A stretch of DNA of 32,777 nucleotides, from contig CADCBZ010000046.1 in assembly GCA_902799765.1 (NCBI GenBank), positions 1-32,777 of the forward strand, in the 5' to 3' direction. The first letter of the stretch is position 1. Each line of letters opens with the position of its first letter. Made by a program: the position numbers and the translations under genes. This stretch comes from an uncultured Prevotellaceae bacterium. Lineage in GTDB: Bacteria > Bacteroidota > Bacteroidia > Bacteroidales > Bacteroidaceae. Shown here in pieces: positions 8,529-15,652 of the stretch. The notes under the pieces were generated by a model. The model saw only the letters and a list, made by a program, of their open reading frames with translations, did no database searches and was not told where the DNA came from.

Positions 8529-9316
8529 TACGGATAACTTATGTGACGATTACCTATAATGCTGCTGACGTGCTTCAGCGGACACTTGACAGTGTGCTCA
8601 GTCAGGATTACCCAGAGATTGTGCATCTGATCATTGATGGTGCTTCCACTGATGCGACCCTCCAGATGGTGGATGCGTATATTGAACGGTCGAATGCTGC
8701 AGAAAACGGGCATCGTATACAGGTGACATCAGAGTCTGATAAGGGCATTTATGATGCGATGAACAAGGGTTTGCGTAGTCTCGATGGTGATTACGTTTGT
8801 TTTCTGAATGCCGGTGATTTCCTGCCGTCGAAGGATACTGTCTCACGCATAGTTAAGGCGATAGATAATTCTTCACTTTTCACTCCTCACTCCTCACTTC
8901 CTGCTGTGCTCTATGGTGATACAGACATAGTGGATAGTGAGGGGCATTTCCTGTATCACCGTCGTCTCGCGCCACCAGAGCATCTCACATGGAAGTCATT
9001 TAAGCAAGGAATGTTGGTTTGTCATCAGGCGTTCTATGCCCGTACTGATTTCGCGATTGCTACTCCATACGATATGCAGTATCGTTATTCGGCTGATGTA
9101 GATTGGTGTATCCGTGTGATGAAAGCTGCAGCCAAAGAGCGGGTACCCTTATTGAACCTGAAGATGGTGGTGGCGAACTACACAGAGGAGGGACAGACCA
9201 CTAAGCATCATCGGGAATCGCTGTGGGAGCGCTATCATGTGATGGAGCGACACTATGGTCGTGTGCAGACCTTCTTGTTGCACGTCTGGTTTGCCATCCG
9301 TTCGCTCTTCAAATAA
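8525..9316 (+). CDS. Family 2 glycosyltransferase
   Basis: This is a GT-A fold, inverting glycosyltransferase of 263 residues. It opens with ITYVTITYNAADVLQRTLDSVLSQDY. It has LIIDGASTDAT (the conserved DGxSTDGT-like element), SDKGIYDAMNKG and YVCFLNAGDFL, the metal/nucleotide-sugar region typical of WcaE-like enzymes. DVDWCIRVM lies in the acceptor half. It overlaps the GT4 gene by ATGA and is the last gene of the operon; a bidirectional terminator follows at 9320. The segment NSSLFTPHSSLP between the nucleotide-binding and acceptor halves is encoded by four heptanucleotide repeats and looks like an insertion. Specificity unknown. Confidence 0.9.
   Translation: MIRITYVTITYNAADVLQRTLDSVLSQDYPEIVHLIIDGASTDATLQMVDAYIERSNAAENGHRIQVTSESDKGIYDAMNKGLRSLDGDYVCFLNAGDFLPSKDTVSRIVKAIDNSSLFTPHSSLPAVLYGDTDIVDSEGHFLYHRRLAPPEHLTWKSFKQGMLVCHQAFYARTDFAIATPYDMQYRYSADVDWCIRVMKAAAKERVPLLNLKMVVANYTEEGQTTKHHRESLWERYHVMERHYGRVQTFLLHVWFAIRSLFK
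8871..8898 (+). repeat. Four tandem heptanucleotide repeats inside the GT2 gene
   Basis: The 7-mers are CTTCACT, TTTCACT, CCTCACT, CCTCACT (consensus YYTCACT). Gain or loss of one unit would shift the frame of the GT2 gene; three units would keep it. Confidence 0.75.
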
Positions 9317-9319
9317 GAA

Positions 9320-9347
9320 AGGCACCATCCTCTCTCGGATAATGCCT
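9320..9347. terminator. Bidirectional terminator between GT2 and the amylase
   Basis: On the minus strand AGGCATTATCC pairs with GGATGGTGCCT (11 pairs, two G-U) around loop GAGAGA, followed by TTCTTATTTG. On the plus strand the same hairpin has two C-A mismatches and is followed by CTTCTT. The minus direction (amylase end) is the stronger. Confidence 0.7.
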
Positions 9348-9378
9348 CTTCTTACCAATTACTAACTATTTAATTATC

Positions 9379-11226
9379 TTATTTAAGTATGAACTTCTTA
9401 TTATTAATAATGTAGATGCCCTTTGGCAGGCCGATTAATGCCTCCTGACCGTTCTTGGCAGTGCGGACCAGACGTCCGTCGAGGGTATAGACCTTAGTTT
9501 CGCCGTCTTCTGTCTGGGTCTTGATACTGCGGATGACTGTCGTGGTCACTACCCCTTGCAGACCTTCTTCATTGTAGTAGCCACCATTTTTAAAGGCAAG
9601 GTCAGCTGTCTGGTTTGTACCGTCGTTGAAGATGATACCCTCATTGGTACTGGTCTGGCTCTTCTTGTCGCTGTCCTTGAATGTCCATTTCCAAACGGAG
9701 TTACCTTTGCTGTCCTCACCTAACTTCTCACAGTTCACACCAGGCCAACTATTGCCAGTGTAATTGTACTGCTTGTCCCAGCGCCAGCACTTGATCTGGC
9801 TGCCCCAGTTCTTGGGAGCTACGAAGAAAGCACAGGTCTCACCTTCATTCTCTTGGCAGAACGATGGAATCTCTACAGGCGTGTCGTCTTCAGGTGATTC
9901 ATCCGTATCGGTGATAGCTTCCATATCTGTCAGATCAACATCCTTGCTGGCATAGACTTGGAAGTTCTTGCCTTCGATGGCCAGTGTCCACATATCGACA
10001 GGATTGGCGAAAGCAACATCACCTACAGGTCCAAGGTGAAGTCGCAGCTTACCTATGCTGCCTTGAACGGTGAGCAGGAAACCGTCTCCGAGTGTCTCAG
10101 CAGTAAGAATCTCACTCTCATTGGTGATGCCTGCTGCCTTACGTAAGGCAATGAGACGCTTCAGTGTGCCCTTATTCGACTGCCAGTGCTTCAGGAAGAG
10201 ACAAGGTGTACCAGGCATTGCCAAAATATAGGCATTGGCGGCACAAATGTTTGTCTTCAGTTTGTCATTCTCGCGGTAGGTGTCGTGGTTATCAACGAAG
10301 GTCACACTATAGCGGGCGTAATTCTTGTCGTTCGACAACATGACATTTGCTAAAGCTCCCCAATTACCACCACCAAAGGCGGAGTTGATATTGTATTTCA
10401 TGGGGAAGTCGAAGGCAGCACTTTGAATCTGGCCATCCACTTTTGTGCTATTGATCCAGGTGGTTACCTTCGTCTTGTCACCGTCCCAATACTCGCCAAC
10501 GCTATAGGTAGGCTGGACTGTCGCGTTATACTCACCTGTATATTTGGCACTATAACCTTTCACCATGTCATAACGGAAACCAACATAGCCTAACTCATTG
10601 ATCAGGAAGTCGAGGTAGGTCTTCACATTCTTCTGCACCGTCTCGTTTTTGTGGTCCAGATCGCGATAGCCTTCGAAGTTGTCACCAGTATCCTTGGCGC
10701 CGGTGGTCTTTTTCCCGTCTTTGCTCCATTGTTTGAGGTTTTCTGCATTGTTACATTCATCATCCTGACAGATGCCTGAGAAAGTGGTGTTATCCCAGGT
10801 GATCGTATAGGAACCTGAGGTCTCATCAGGAAAATCCACCCAAGTGTTCAGGCCGTTCTTGTGGTTGATCACCACATCCTCGATGATGCCTGTACCTTTG
10901 TCACTGAAGGTCTTGATCATCTTCTTCAGCTCTGCCTCAGTTCCCCAGCAAGAGTTGTGGTCTAACCAGAAACATGGGTCGTAACCCATGGTCTGACGCT
11001 TGCTATGGTAATAATCCGAGGTTTTACCGCTTTGTGGAACCCAAATCAGATTAAAGTATTGTGATAGCTCATCGGCCTGTTTCTCCAGCACCGTCCACTT
11101 GGAGTCGGCATAGCCGTCCCAATAGAAACCTTGCAACATGACGCCCTCATAGTTTGCGGGCCATCCCTGTGCCATTGTGGTGATGGCTGAAAAAAACAGA
11201 ATCAGTGTGGAGTAAAGTTTTCGCAT
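9379..11226 (-). CDS. Secreted GH13 alpha-amylase with starch-binding domain and type IX-like C-terminal tail
   Basis: The enzyme hydrolyses alpha-1,4-glucan outside the cell. The signal peptide MRKLYSTLILFFSAITTMAQ has no lipobox. The GH13 barrel (about residues 25-420) shows DVVINH (117-122), GFRYDMVKGY with nucleophile Asp220, SVGEYWDG with acid/base Glu245, and FVDNHDT with Asp315. Residues of about 455-560 (FFVAPKNWGS, CWRWDKQYNYTGNSWPG) resemble a CBM26-type starch-binding module. The last 55 residues (KVYTLDGRLV, LPKGIYIINNKKFILK) resemble a Por-type C-terminal sorting domain, which suggests export by the type IX system. It has its own promoter (11264-11271) and an upstream LacI-type operator (11323-11344). 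It fills the SusG role but is not a lipoprotein. Confidence 0.9.
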   Translation of the reverse strand: MRKLYSTLILFFSAITTMAQGWPANYEGVMLQGFYWDGYADSKWTVLEKQADELSQYFNLIWVPQSGKTSDYYHSKRQTMGYDPCFWLDHNSCWGTEAELKKMIKTFSDKGTGIIEDVVINHKNGLNTWVDFPDETSGSYTITWDNTTFSGICQDDECNNAENLKQWSKDGKKTTGAKDTGDNFEGYRDLDHKNETVQKNVKTYLDFLINELGYVGFRYDMVKGYSAKYTGEYNATVQPTYSVGEYWDGDKTKVTTWINSTKVDGQIQSAAFDFPMKYNINSAFGGGNWGALANVMLSNDKNYARYSVTFVDNHDTYRENDKLKTNICAANAYILAMPGTPCLFLKHWQSNKGTLKRLIALRKAAGITNESEILTAETLGDGFLLTVQGSIGKLRLHLGPVGDVAFANPVDMWTLAIEGKNFQVYASKDVDLTDMEAITDTDESPEDDTPVEIPSFCQENEGETCAFFVAPKNWGSQIKCWRWDKQYNYTGNSWPGVNCEKLGEDSKGNSVWKWTFKDSDKKSQTSTNEGIIFNDGTNQTADLAFKNGGYYNEEGLQGVVTTTVIRSIKTQTEDGETKVYTLDGRLVRTAKNGQEALIGLPKGIYIINNKKFILK

Positions 11227-11263
11227 ACGCTATAGTTTTCTTGATTGTTGTATAATTCTGCTG

Positions 11264-11271
11264 CAAAGATA
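11264..11271 (-). promoter_or_regulatory. -7 promoter element of the amylase gene
   Basis: The minus strand reads TATCTTTG, matching TAnnTTTG, 38 bases before the ATG. No well-placed -33 TTG is visible, consistent with a promoter that needs an activator. The operator palindrome centre is 66 bp upstream of the element's centre. Confidence 0.65.
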
Positions 11272-11305
11272 CAATAAAAGCCGCCTGGTTGTTCTCCAAA
11301 CGGCT
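11271..11305 (-). terminator. Terminator after the GH53 gene, abutting the amylase promoter
   Basis: On the minus strand AGCCGTTTGG pairs with CCAGGCGGCT (10 pairs, two G-U), followed by TTTTATTGT. The tail touches the amylase -7 element, so GH53 and amylase are separate transcription units. A T-run (CTTTTTC) on the plus side could allow weak bidirectional function. Confidence 0.65.
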
Positions 11306-11322
11306 CTTTTTCTGCTAATTAC

Positions 11323-11344
11323 ATTGCGCAAACGGTTGCGCAAT
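11323..11344. promoter_or_regulatory. LacI-type operator upstream of the amylase
   Basis: The inverted repeat ATTGCGCAA-ACGG-TTGCGCAAT has the core GCAAACGGTTGC. This differs at one base from GCAAACGTTTGC, the core of the susC/lacI palindrome at 20510-20531. It has the central CG typical of LacI/PurR-family operators. It lies just past the GH53 coding region; its last base is the end of the GH53 stop codon. Confidence 0.65.
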
Positions 11345-12435
11345 CATCTGAATCTTGATAGCTCTTTTAGGGCGGGGAGTGCCTGTCCTGTCTTGTTGTC
11401 GAAGAGTCCGCGGTTCAGCCAACCTTTTGTGACAGTATTTCCAAATCCGTTCTCTTCGGGATACCACCAGAAAAGCCCTGTCACGTTGTGGTGCTTATTC
11501 AATTCCTCTACGAGCTCTTTGGTGTACTGGGTCTGTCCCTCCACGCTGATAGGATAGAACTCGGCATATTGATCAGGTTTGGCCCATTGATCGTTGTCGT
11601 GCGAATAGTAGGCAGCAGCTTCTACAATCATCACAGGTTTCTCAGGAAATAGGAAAGCTAGATTGTCAAGTGTCTTCCCTAAATTGGGAATCGACTTGTG
11701 CCACATCGGATAATAGCTCAGACCGATGATATCGTAATCAACACCATATAGACGCAGATGCTGGTAGTAGGATTTGGTGACATCCCAGTCGCCAGCTTTT
11801 TCCGTATGGATAATGATCTGGGCTTTCGGGCAGACCTCACGACAGGCGCGACAACCTGCCTTTAGGAAATCAGTGACGATATCCCAGTTCTCGTCGCCTG
11901 TGGGATCGAGTTTACCTGTAGGCCATAACAGACCGTTGGTAATCTCATTACCCACCTGTATCAAGTCGGGGGTTACTCCTGCCTTCTTCATAGCCTGCAA
12001 CACACGACGGGTGTAGGCATACACACTATCGGTGAGCGCCTGTTTGTTGGCTTGCTGCCAGGCATGAGGCGTGAACTGTTTCCCTGGGTCAGCCCATGTG
12101 TCACTATAGTGGAAGTCGAGCATGAGTTGCATACCAACCTTCTTCACCTGTCGGCTCAGTTTGATGACATAGGGTAGATCCTGACAGACACCTTCATCCT
12201 TATGGTCGTCTGGTGCGTTGGCGGGATCCACAAAGAGGCGCACGCGGATGGCATTCCAACCCTGTTGCTTGACAAAAGGCAGGAAACTGACCTTCCGACC
12301 ATTGAAATCCTTATAGACAGTATGTTGCGCCTCATACGATGGCAGCAACGACACGTCACCACCCAACAGTTTCTGAGTCTGGGCGGAGACTGTTGTACAT
12401 ACGAATAAACTAATTAAAACTATAAACTTCTTCAT
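11344..12435 (-). CDS. GH53 endo-beta-1,4-galactanase (arabinogalactan endo-galactanase)
   Basis: Family GH53 enzymes cut beta-1,4-galactan side chains of pectin. The 363-residue product starts at ATG 12435 (MKKFIVLISLFVCTTVSAQ signal peptide, no lipobox). The upstream in-frame start at 12465 overlaps the -7 element and is rejected. Family motifs are LLGGDVSLLPSYE, NAIRVRLFVDP, MLDFHYSDTWADPG, IQVGNEITNG with acid/base Glu164, GLSYYPMWH, and PVMIVEAAAYY with nucleophile Glu272. No C-terminal sorting tail follows, so it is probably periplasmic. It sits between susF-like and amylase genes but has its own promoter, repeat array and terminator. Its substrate differs from that of the surrounding alpha-glucan genes. 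Confidence 0.93.
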   Translation of the reverse strand: MKKFIVLISLFVCTTVSAQTQKLLGGDVSLLPSYEAQHTVYKDFNGRKVSFLPFVKQQGWNAIRVRLFVDPANAPDDHKDEGVCQDLPYVIKLSRQVKKVGMQLMLDFHYSDTWADPGKQFTPHAWQQANKQALTDSVYAYTRRVLQAMKKAGVTPDLIQVGNEITNGLLWPTGKLDPTGDENWDIVTDFLKAGCRACREVCPKAQIIIHTEKAGDWDVTKSYYQHLRLYGVDYDIIGLSYYPMWHKSIPNLGKTLDNLAFLFPEKPVMIVEAAAYYSHDNDQWAKPDQYAEFYPISVEGQTQYTKELVEELNKHHNVTGLFWWYPEENGFGNTVTKGWLNRGLFDNKTGQALPALKELSRFR

Positions 12436-12462
12436 AAATTGTGTTAGTTGTCTTATACGGCT

Positions 12463-12470
12463 CAAAGATA
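12463..12470 (-). promoter_or_regulatory. -7 promoter element of the GH53 gene
   Basis: The minus strand reads TATCTTTG, matching TAnnTTTG, 28 bases before the ATG at 12435. No LacI-type palindrome is present here; three 22-bp-spaced repeats lie upstream instead. Confidence 0.6.
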
Positions 12471-12499
12471 CGAATTCTTCTTGAAAAATGCAAGAATTC

Positions 12500-12559
12500 C
12501 TAGAATTAAATCTAGCACTTTCTAGAATTAAATGTAAATAGTGCTAGAATTAAATCTAG
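12500..12559. repeat. Three 22-bp-spaced repeats upstream of the GH53 promoter, candidate operator array
   Basis: CTAGAATTAAAT begins at 12500, 12522 and 12544, an exact 22-bp step (about two helical turns). Copies 1 and 3 continue to CTAGAATTAAATCTAG, an inverted repeat with arms CTAGA/TCTAG; copy 2 has lost the right arm. TCTAGCACT (12511-12519) and AGTGCTAGA (12540-12548) form a further inverted pair. The centres are 41, 63 and 85 bp upstream of the -7 centre, on one DNA face, as expected for a multi-site activator. The regulator is not identifiable here. Confidence 0.6.
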
Positions 12560-12579
12560 CAAAAATTACAATTGAGAAC

Positions 12580-12614
12580 AAATCAGGCAGGTCGTTTTGA
12601 GGCCCGCCTGATTT
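12580..12614 (-). terminator. Hairpin after the susCDEF operon
   Basis: On the minus strand AAATCAGGCGGG pairs with CCTGCCTGATTT around an 11-base loop, directly after the susF-like stop. The following tail (GTTCTCAATT) is only moderately T-rich. It separates the sus operon from GH53. Confidence 0.55.
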
Positions 12615-12631
12615 CTTTAAGTTAATGAAAA

Positions 12632-14425
12632 TTACTTCTTTGTAATCTTGCAATAAGACTTGTTCTGGCAGCGTGGGAAGAGCTGGATGAAATAAGTGCC
12701 AGCTTCTGTGATCTTGATGTTGTCACCACCTTCTGTCAGGTTTTCTGTGTCGCCACCCCAGTTGATATCCCAACCGTCGTTAGCACGGAACTTGATCTCG
12801 TCGGCAGCCAGATCGATGGTTGCTTCCCAAGCACGAGTCTCCTCGTTGTAAGTCATATCTGTATCCGTATCCCAACCACCAGGCTGAGCAGGACCGATGA
12901 TACCGATAGTGCTAATTGGGGTTAAGGCATAGGTCATGGCTGCGAGGTTGATCTCCGCACGATAGAAACCAGGCTCTACGAGAATGTTACCAGAGTCGCC
13001 ACTGTCAACCAGTGAGCCACTTGTCTCATCACCGCTGGCATAACCGTAGTTACCCTCGTCCCATGAATTGAATGCCCCTTGGAACTTGAAGGCTCCCTTA
13101 CCATCAGCCCAGTCAGCTCCAGTGCTGTAGAAATAGCCTATATAGGTACCCTGGCCGTCAGCACAATAGAGCGGTTGCTCGATTGCACCCCAGTCGTTGT
13201 TCGTTCCAGCCTCATAGATATACTCGCCGAAACTGAGCGGAGAAACCTCATAGGTCATCTTGTCCATATCAAGTACCACCTTGATGAACTTGGCACCAGC
13301 ATCAATCTTGAACGAACCGTCATCAGCGAGTGCCGATCGGCGTGCAAGTGTTCCAGATGTACCTTGGTTGCCGTTGCCGCTGGTCGTACCGAAGAGTTGT
13401 TTCCAGTCTCCATCGTTGGTGATGGCGTCGCATGCCCTGTCATCACCGATAGCGAACCATGTGTCACCCTCTGCAGCTGCAGGGAACACGATAGTATAGA
13501 GAGGCACTTCGATGTTAGCTTGGCTGAACTTCAGCTCCTTGCTGGCTGCTGAGCCTGCCCAATCGTTAGGTCCACCAACGATATAGTAGTTTACAGCCTG
13601 ACGAACCACCTTATAAGTCATGTTGTTCGCATCGAAGGTAACCTTGAACTGTCCCTTGCCGCTGATAACCGGTGTCTCTACATTGTACTTATCTCCAGGC
13701 CATATAATCAGACCGAAATTGTCGGCGCAGCCGTTTTCCTTACAGCCCATCTGGCCAGCATTCACCTCATCCCAGCTATCTGCGCTATAGTGAGAACCTT
13801 CGTAGAACTTGTACCAGTTGTCGCCGTCGCCTGTAGTATTGACAATAGCGCTATAGGTACCATCACCGTTGTCAGTCATCCATACTGGAGCTGTCAGATC
13901 CCAGCCCTTGCCGTTCTCTTCAAAATTGCCGAGTAAGAAATAGCCCTTGGGGTCGGCTGCGGGGATGTCCCTTGGGGTGAGGGTAGAGGTTACGGTTCCC
14001 TTACCTGCTACGGCATCACCGTTCTTAAGGATAGCACCGTACTCAACTGCTATATCGAGATTACGGGCCACCTTTGCGCGAGACTCATAAATAGAAACTG
14101 TAAGGTCCTCTAAATCGTTAGCCGATACAATCACGTTATTGCCATTAATGGTGTAGTCGATATTCTGATCGTTTATTTTGAGTGAACGAATACCGTAACC
14201 AGTGACATCTTCGCTTGTTGCAGCGAATGAAAGGAGTGTAACTTCATCGTCGCTAACAGGCATGGTAACAGAACCGGGCGATAATGTCACGCCATAGGCA
14301 GCAGCAGGATCTTCCTGGTTATAGCTCTGTGGCTTTGTCCAGTCGTCGTAGTTGCCGTTGCAGCTGGCGAGTACTAGACCCGCCAAGGCTGCTAAGCTAT
14401 TTTGAAATATCTTTTTCATATTCAT
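12632..14425 (-). CDS. SusF-like surface starch-binding lipoprotein
   Basis: This is a non-catalytic surface lipoprotein expected to hold alpha-glucan near SusC/D. The signal peptide ends LVLASC, with Cys21 as lipidation site, followed by NGNYDD. An N-terminal Ig-like domain precedes four beta-sandwich modules that open YFLLGNFEENGKGWD, YYIVGGPNDWAG, YIYEAGTNNDWG and IGIIGPAQPGGWDTDTDM. The last, with FRANDGWDINWGG, is the clearest SusE/SusF-type starch-binding module. Four modules is one more than the three described for B. thetaiotaomicron SusF. It is the last gene of susCDEF, 13 bp after the susE-like stop. Exact glycan preference cannot be read from sequence. Confidence 0.85.
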   Translation of the reverse strand: MNMKKIFQNSLAALAGLVLASCNGNYDDWTKPQSYNQEDPAAAYGVTLSPGSVTMPVSDDEVTLLSFAATSEDVTGYGIRSLKINDQNIDYTINGNNVIVSANDLEDLTVSIYESRAKVARNLDIAVEYGAILKNGDAVAGKGTVTSTLTPRDIPAADPKGYFLLGNFEENGKGWDLTAPVWMTDNGDGTYSAIVNTTGDGDNWYKFYEGSHYSADSWDEVNAGQMGCKENGCADNFGLIIWPGDKYNVETPVISGKGQFKVTFDANNMTYKVVRQAVNYYIVGGPNDWAGSAASKELKFSQANIEVPLYTIVFPAAAEGDTWFAIGDDRACDAITNDGDWKQLFGTTSGNGNQGTSGTLARRSALADDGSFKIDAGAKFIKVVLDMDKMTYEVSPLSFGEYIYEAGTNNDWGAIEQPLYCADGQGTYIGYFYSTGADWADGKGAFKFQGAFNSWDEGNYGYASGDETSGSLVDSGDSGNILVEPGFYRAEINLAAMTYALTPISTIGIIGPAQPGGWDTDTDMTYNEETRAWEATIDLAADEIKFRANDGWDINWGGDTENLTEGGDNIKITEAGTYFIQLFPRCQNKSYCKITKK

Positions 14426-14438
14426 GTACGTTTATTAG

Positions 14439-15629
14439 TTATTTTACTTCACCAGTGTTCGTGCTAAAGTTTACATAGAGTTTCTGGCCTGAAGAACAAG
14501 CTACAGAGTATTCTGGACCAACGTCTTCTGCCCAGTTGTTTACAATATTAGCTGTACGGAAGAAGAGGTCGCCGTTGAAGAGCGTGAATTCGGTCTTCCA
14601 CCAGTCACGTCCAGGCACTTTAATATAGGCGCGAAGTTCTCCACTGGCAGTGAATGCGGGTGACTCCCATGTGCCATCCCCATTAGGAGCAATCATCTGC
14701 CAATCCGCATTGCTGTCAGTCCAGTCGCCACCAGCAGCATTACCGATAACATAAGCAGCACCTGGATAGATGTGGAACGTCCAAGCCACTTCCGTAGCGC
14801 CGAGAGCTGTCTCCACGTGGATGGTGTACCAGCCTCCGTTATCGATCTGGATATTACCGTCGTTTTCGGCTTCGTGAACACCAGCATTTGCCTGATCGTC
14901 GAACTTAGCCACACGATCATAACCACGCCAATCATTTTCAGCTTCACCCCACTTGAACTGTCCACCATCAGGTACATAAATCAGTGTGTAGAATTCGCCT
15001 TCTCCACCATATACTGGTGCCATTGGCTTCCAATATGACCAGTAGCCCTTAGAATCACCATCACCGATAGAAGAACCGACGATGTAACAAGAAGTCGGGA
15101 AGGTCAGTTCTGGTGCCTTGAATGTTGCCAGAACATTCGGGAGTACAATGATATTTGAGAGTGCCTCGTCTTGGATAGCGTTTGCCATATTGACAACATT
15201 CGCACGCAGACGGATGTATAGCGGACGTGGCTCAGCAGGAAAATCAACGTCTCCTTCTATCTCGTGGAACAGATCAATTATACCCGTGTTCAGCTCATAA
15301 GCATCAACACTCATCTTTGCTGTTGTATAAGAAGTCTCCAGTTCCTTGAACTGTGAGAAATCCTCTGAGAGGGCAATCTGTACATGATACTGAGTGACGT
15401 ATGGAACGCCATTGTAGTCTGGCTGTGTACAAGTCAGCTCCAGACCATTGGCAGATACCAAATCATAAACATTGTTGGTTGCATTCGCAGGCACGTTGAG
15501 CTTAAAGCTCGGGCTGGTAGCCTTGAATGTCGGATTGCTCTTGTCATCCTTCTCGCAGGCGGTCAGCATGAGTGTCACCATAGCAAGGATGGAGAACAAA
15601 CGTCCTATATTGAATATTTTCTTGTTCAT
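14439..15629 (-). CDS. SusE-like surface starch-binding lipoprotein
   Basis: This is an outer-membrane lipoprotein of the alpha-glucan binding complex. The ATG at 15629 (MNKKIFNIGRLF) is chosen over a TTG at 15641 because AAAAGAG precedes it at ribosome-binding distance. The lipobox MLTAC is followed by EKDD, resembling the acidic Bacteroidota surface-export signal. An N-terminal SusE-type Ig-like domain (SFKLNVPANATNNVYDL) is followed by two modules (YIVGSSIGDGDSKGYWSYWK; YVIGNAAGGDWTD) of the SusE/F carbohydrate-binding type. It lies 23 bp after susD and 13 bp before the susF-like gene. Confidence 0.84.
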   Translation of the reverse strand: MNKKIFNIGRLFSILAMVTLMLTACEKDDKSNPTFKATSPSFKLNVPANATNNVYDLVSANGLELTCTQPDYNGVPYVTQYHVQIALSEDFSQFKELETSYTTAKMSVDAYELNTGIIDLFHEIEGDVDFPAEPRPLYIRLRANVVNMANAIQDEALSNIIVLPNVLATFKAPELTFPTSCYIVGSSIGDGDSKGYWSYWKPMAPVYGGEGEFYTLIYVPDGGQFKWGEAENDWRGYDRVAKFDDQANAGVHEAENDGNIQIDNGGWYTIHVETALGATEVAWTFHIYPGAAYVIGNAAGGDWTDSNADWQMIAPNGDGTWESPAFTASGELRAYIKVPGRDWWKTEFTLFNGDLFFRTANIVNNWAEDVGPEYSVACSSGQKLYVNFSTNTGEVK

Positions 15630-15652
15630 AACTCTTTTCAATTAAGCGATAA

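Noticed and set aside
11323-11344. The palindrome as the GH53 terminator
   Set aside because: No T-run follows it on either strand, and a proper terminator lies just downstream at 11271-11305.
12500-12559. CRISPR array
   Set aside because: Units are about 12-16 bp with 6-10 bp between them, there are only three, and no cas genes are present. An operator array fits better.
13079-13552. Longer antisense frames within susF, bamA, murI, pckA and other genes
   Set aside because: They lie fully inside well-supported genes on the other strand, have no family motifs, and reflect mirrored codon use.
15629-15641. TTG start for the SusE-like gene
   Set aside because: The ATG at 15629 has a better-placed purine-rich site and gives a normal lipoprotein signal.
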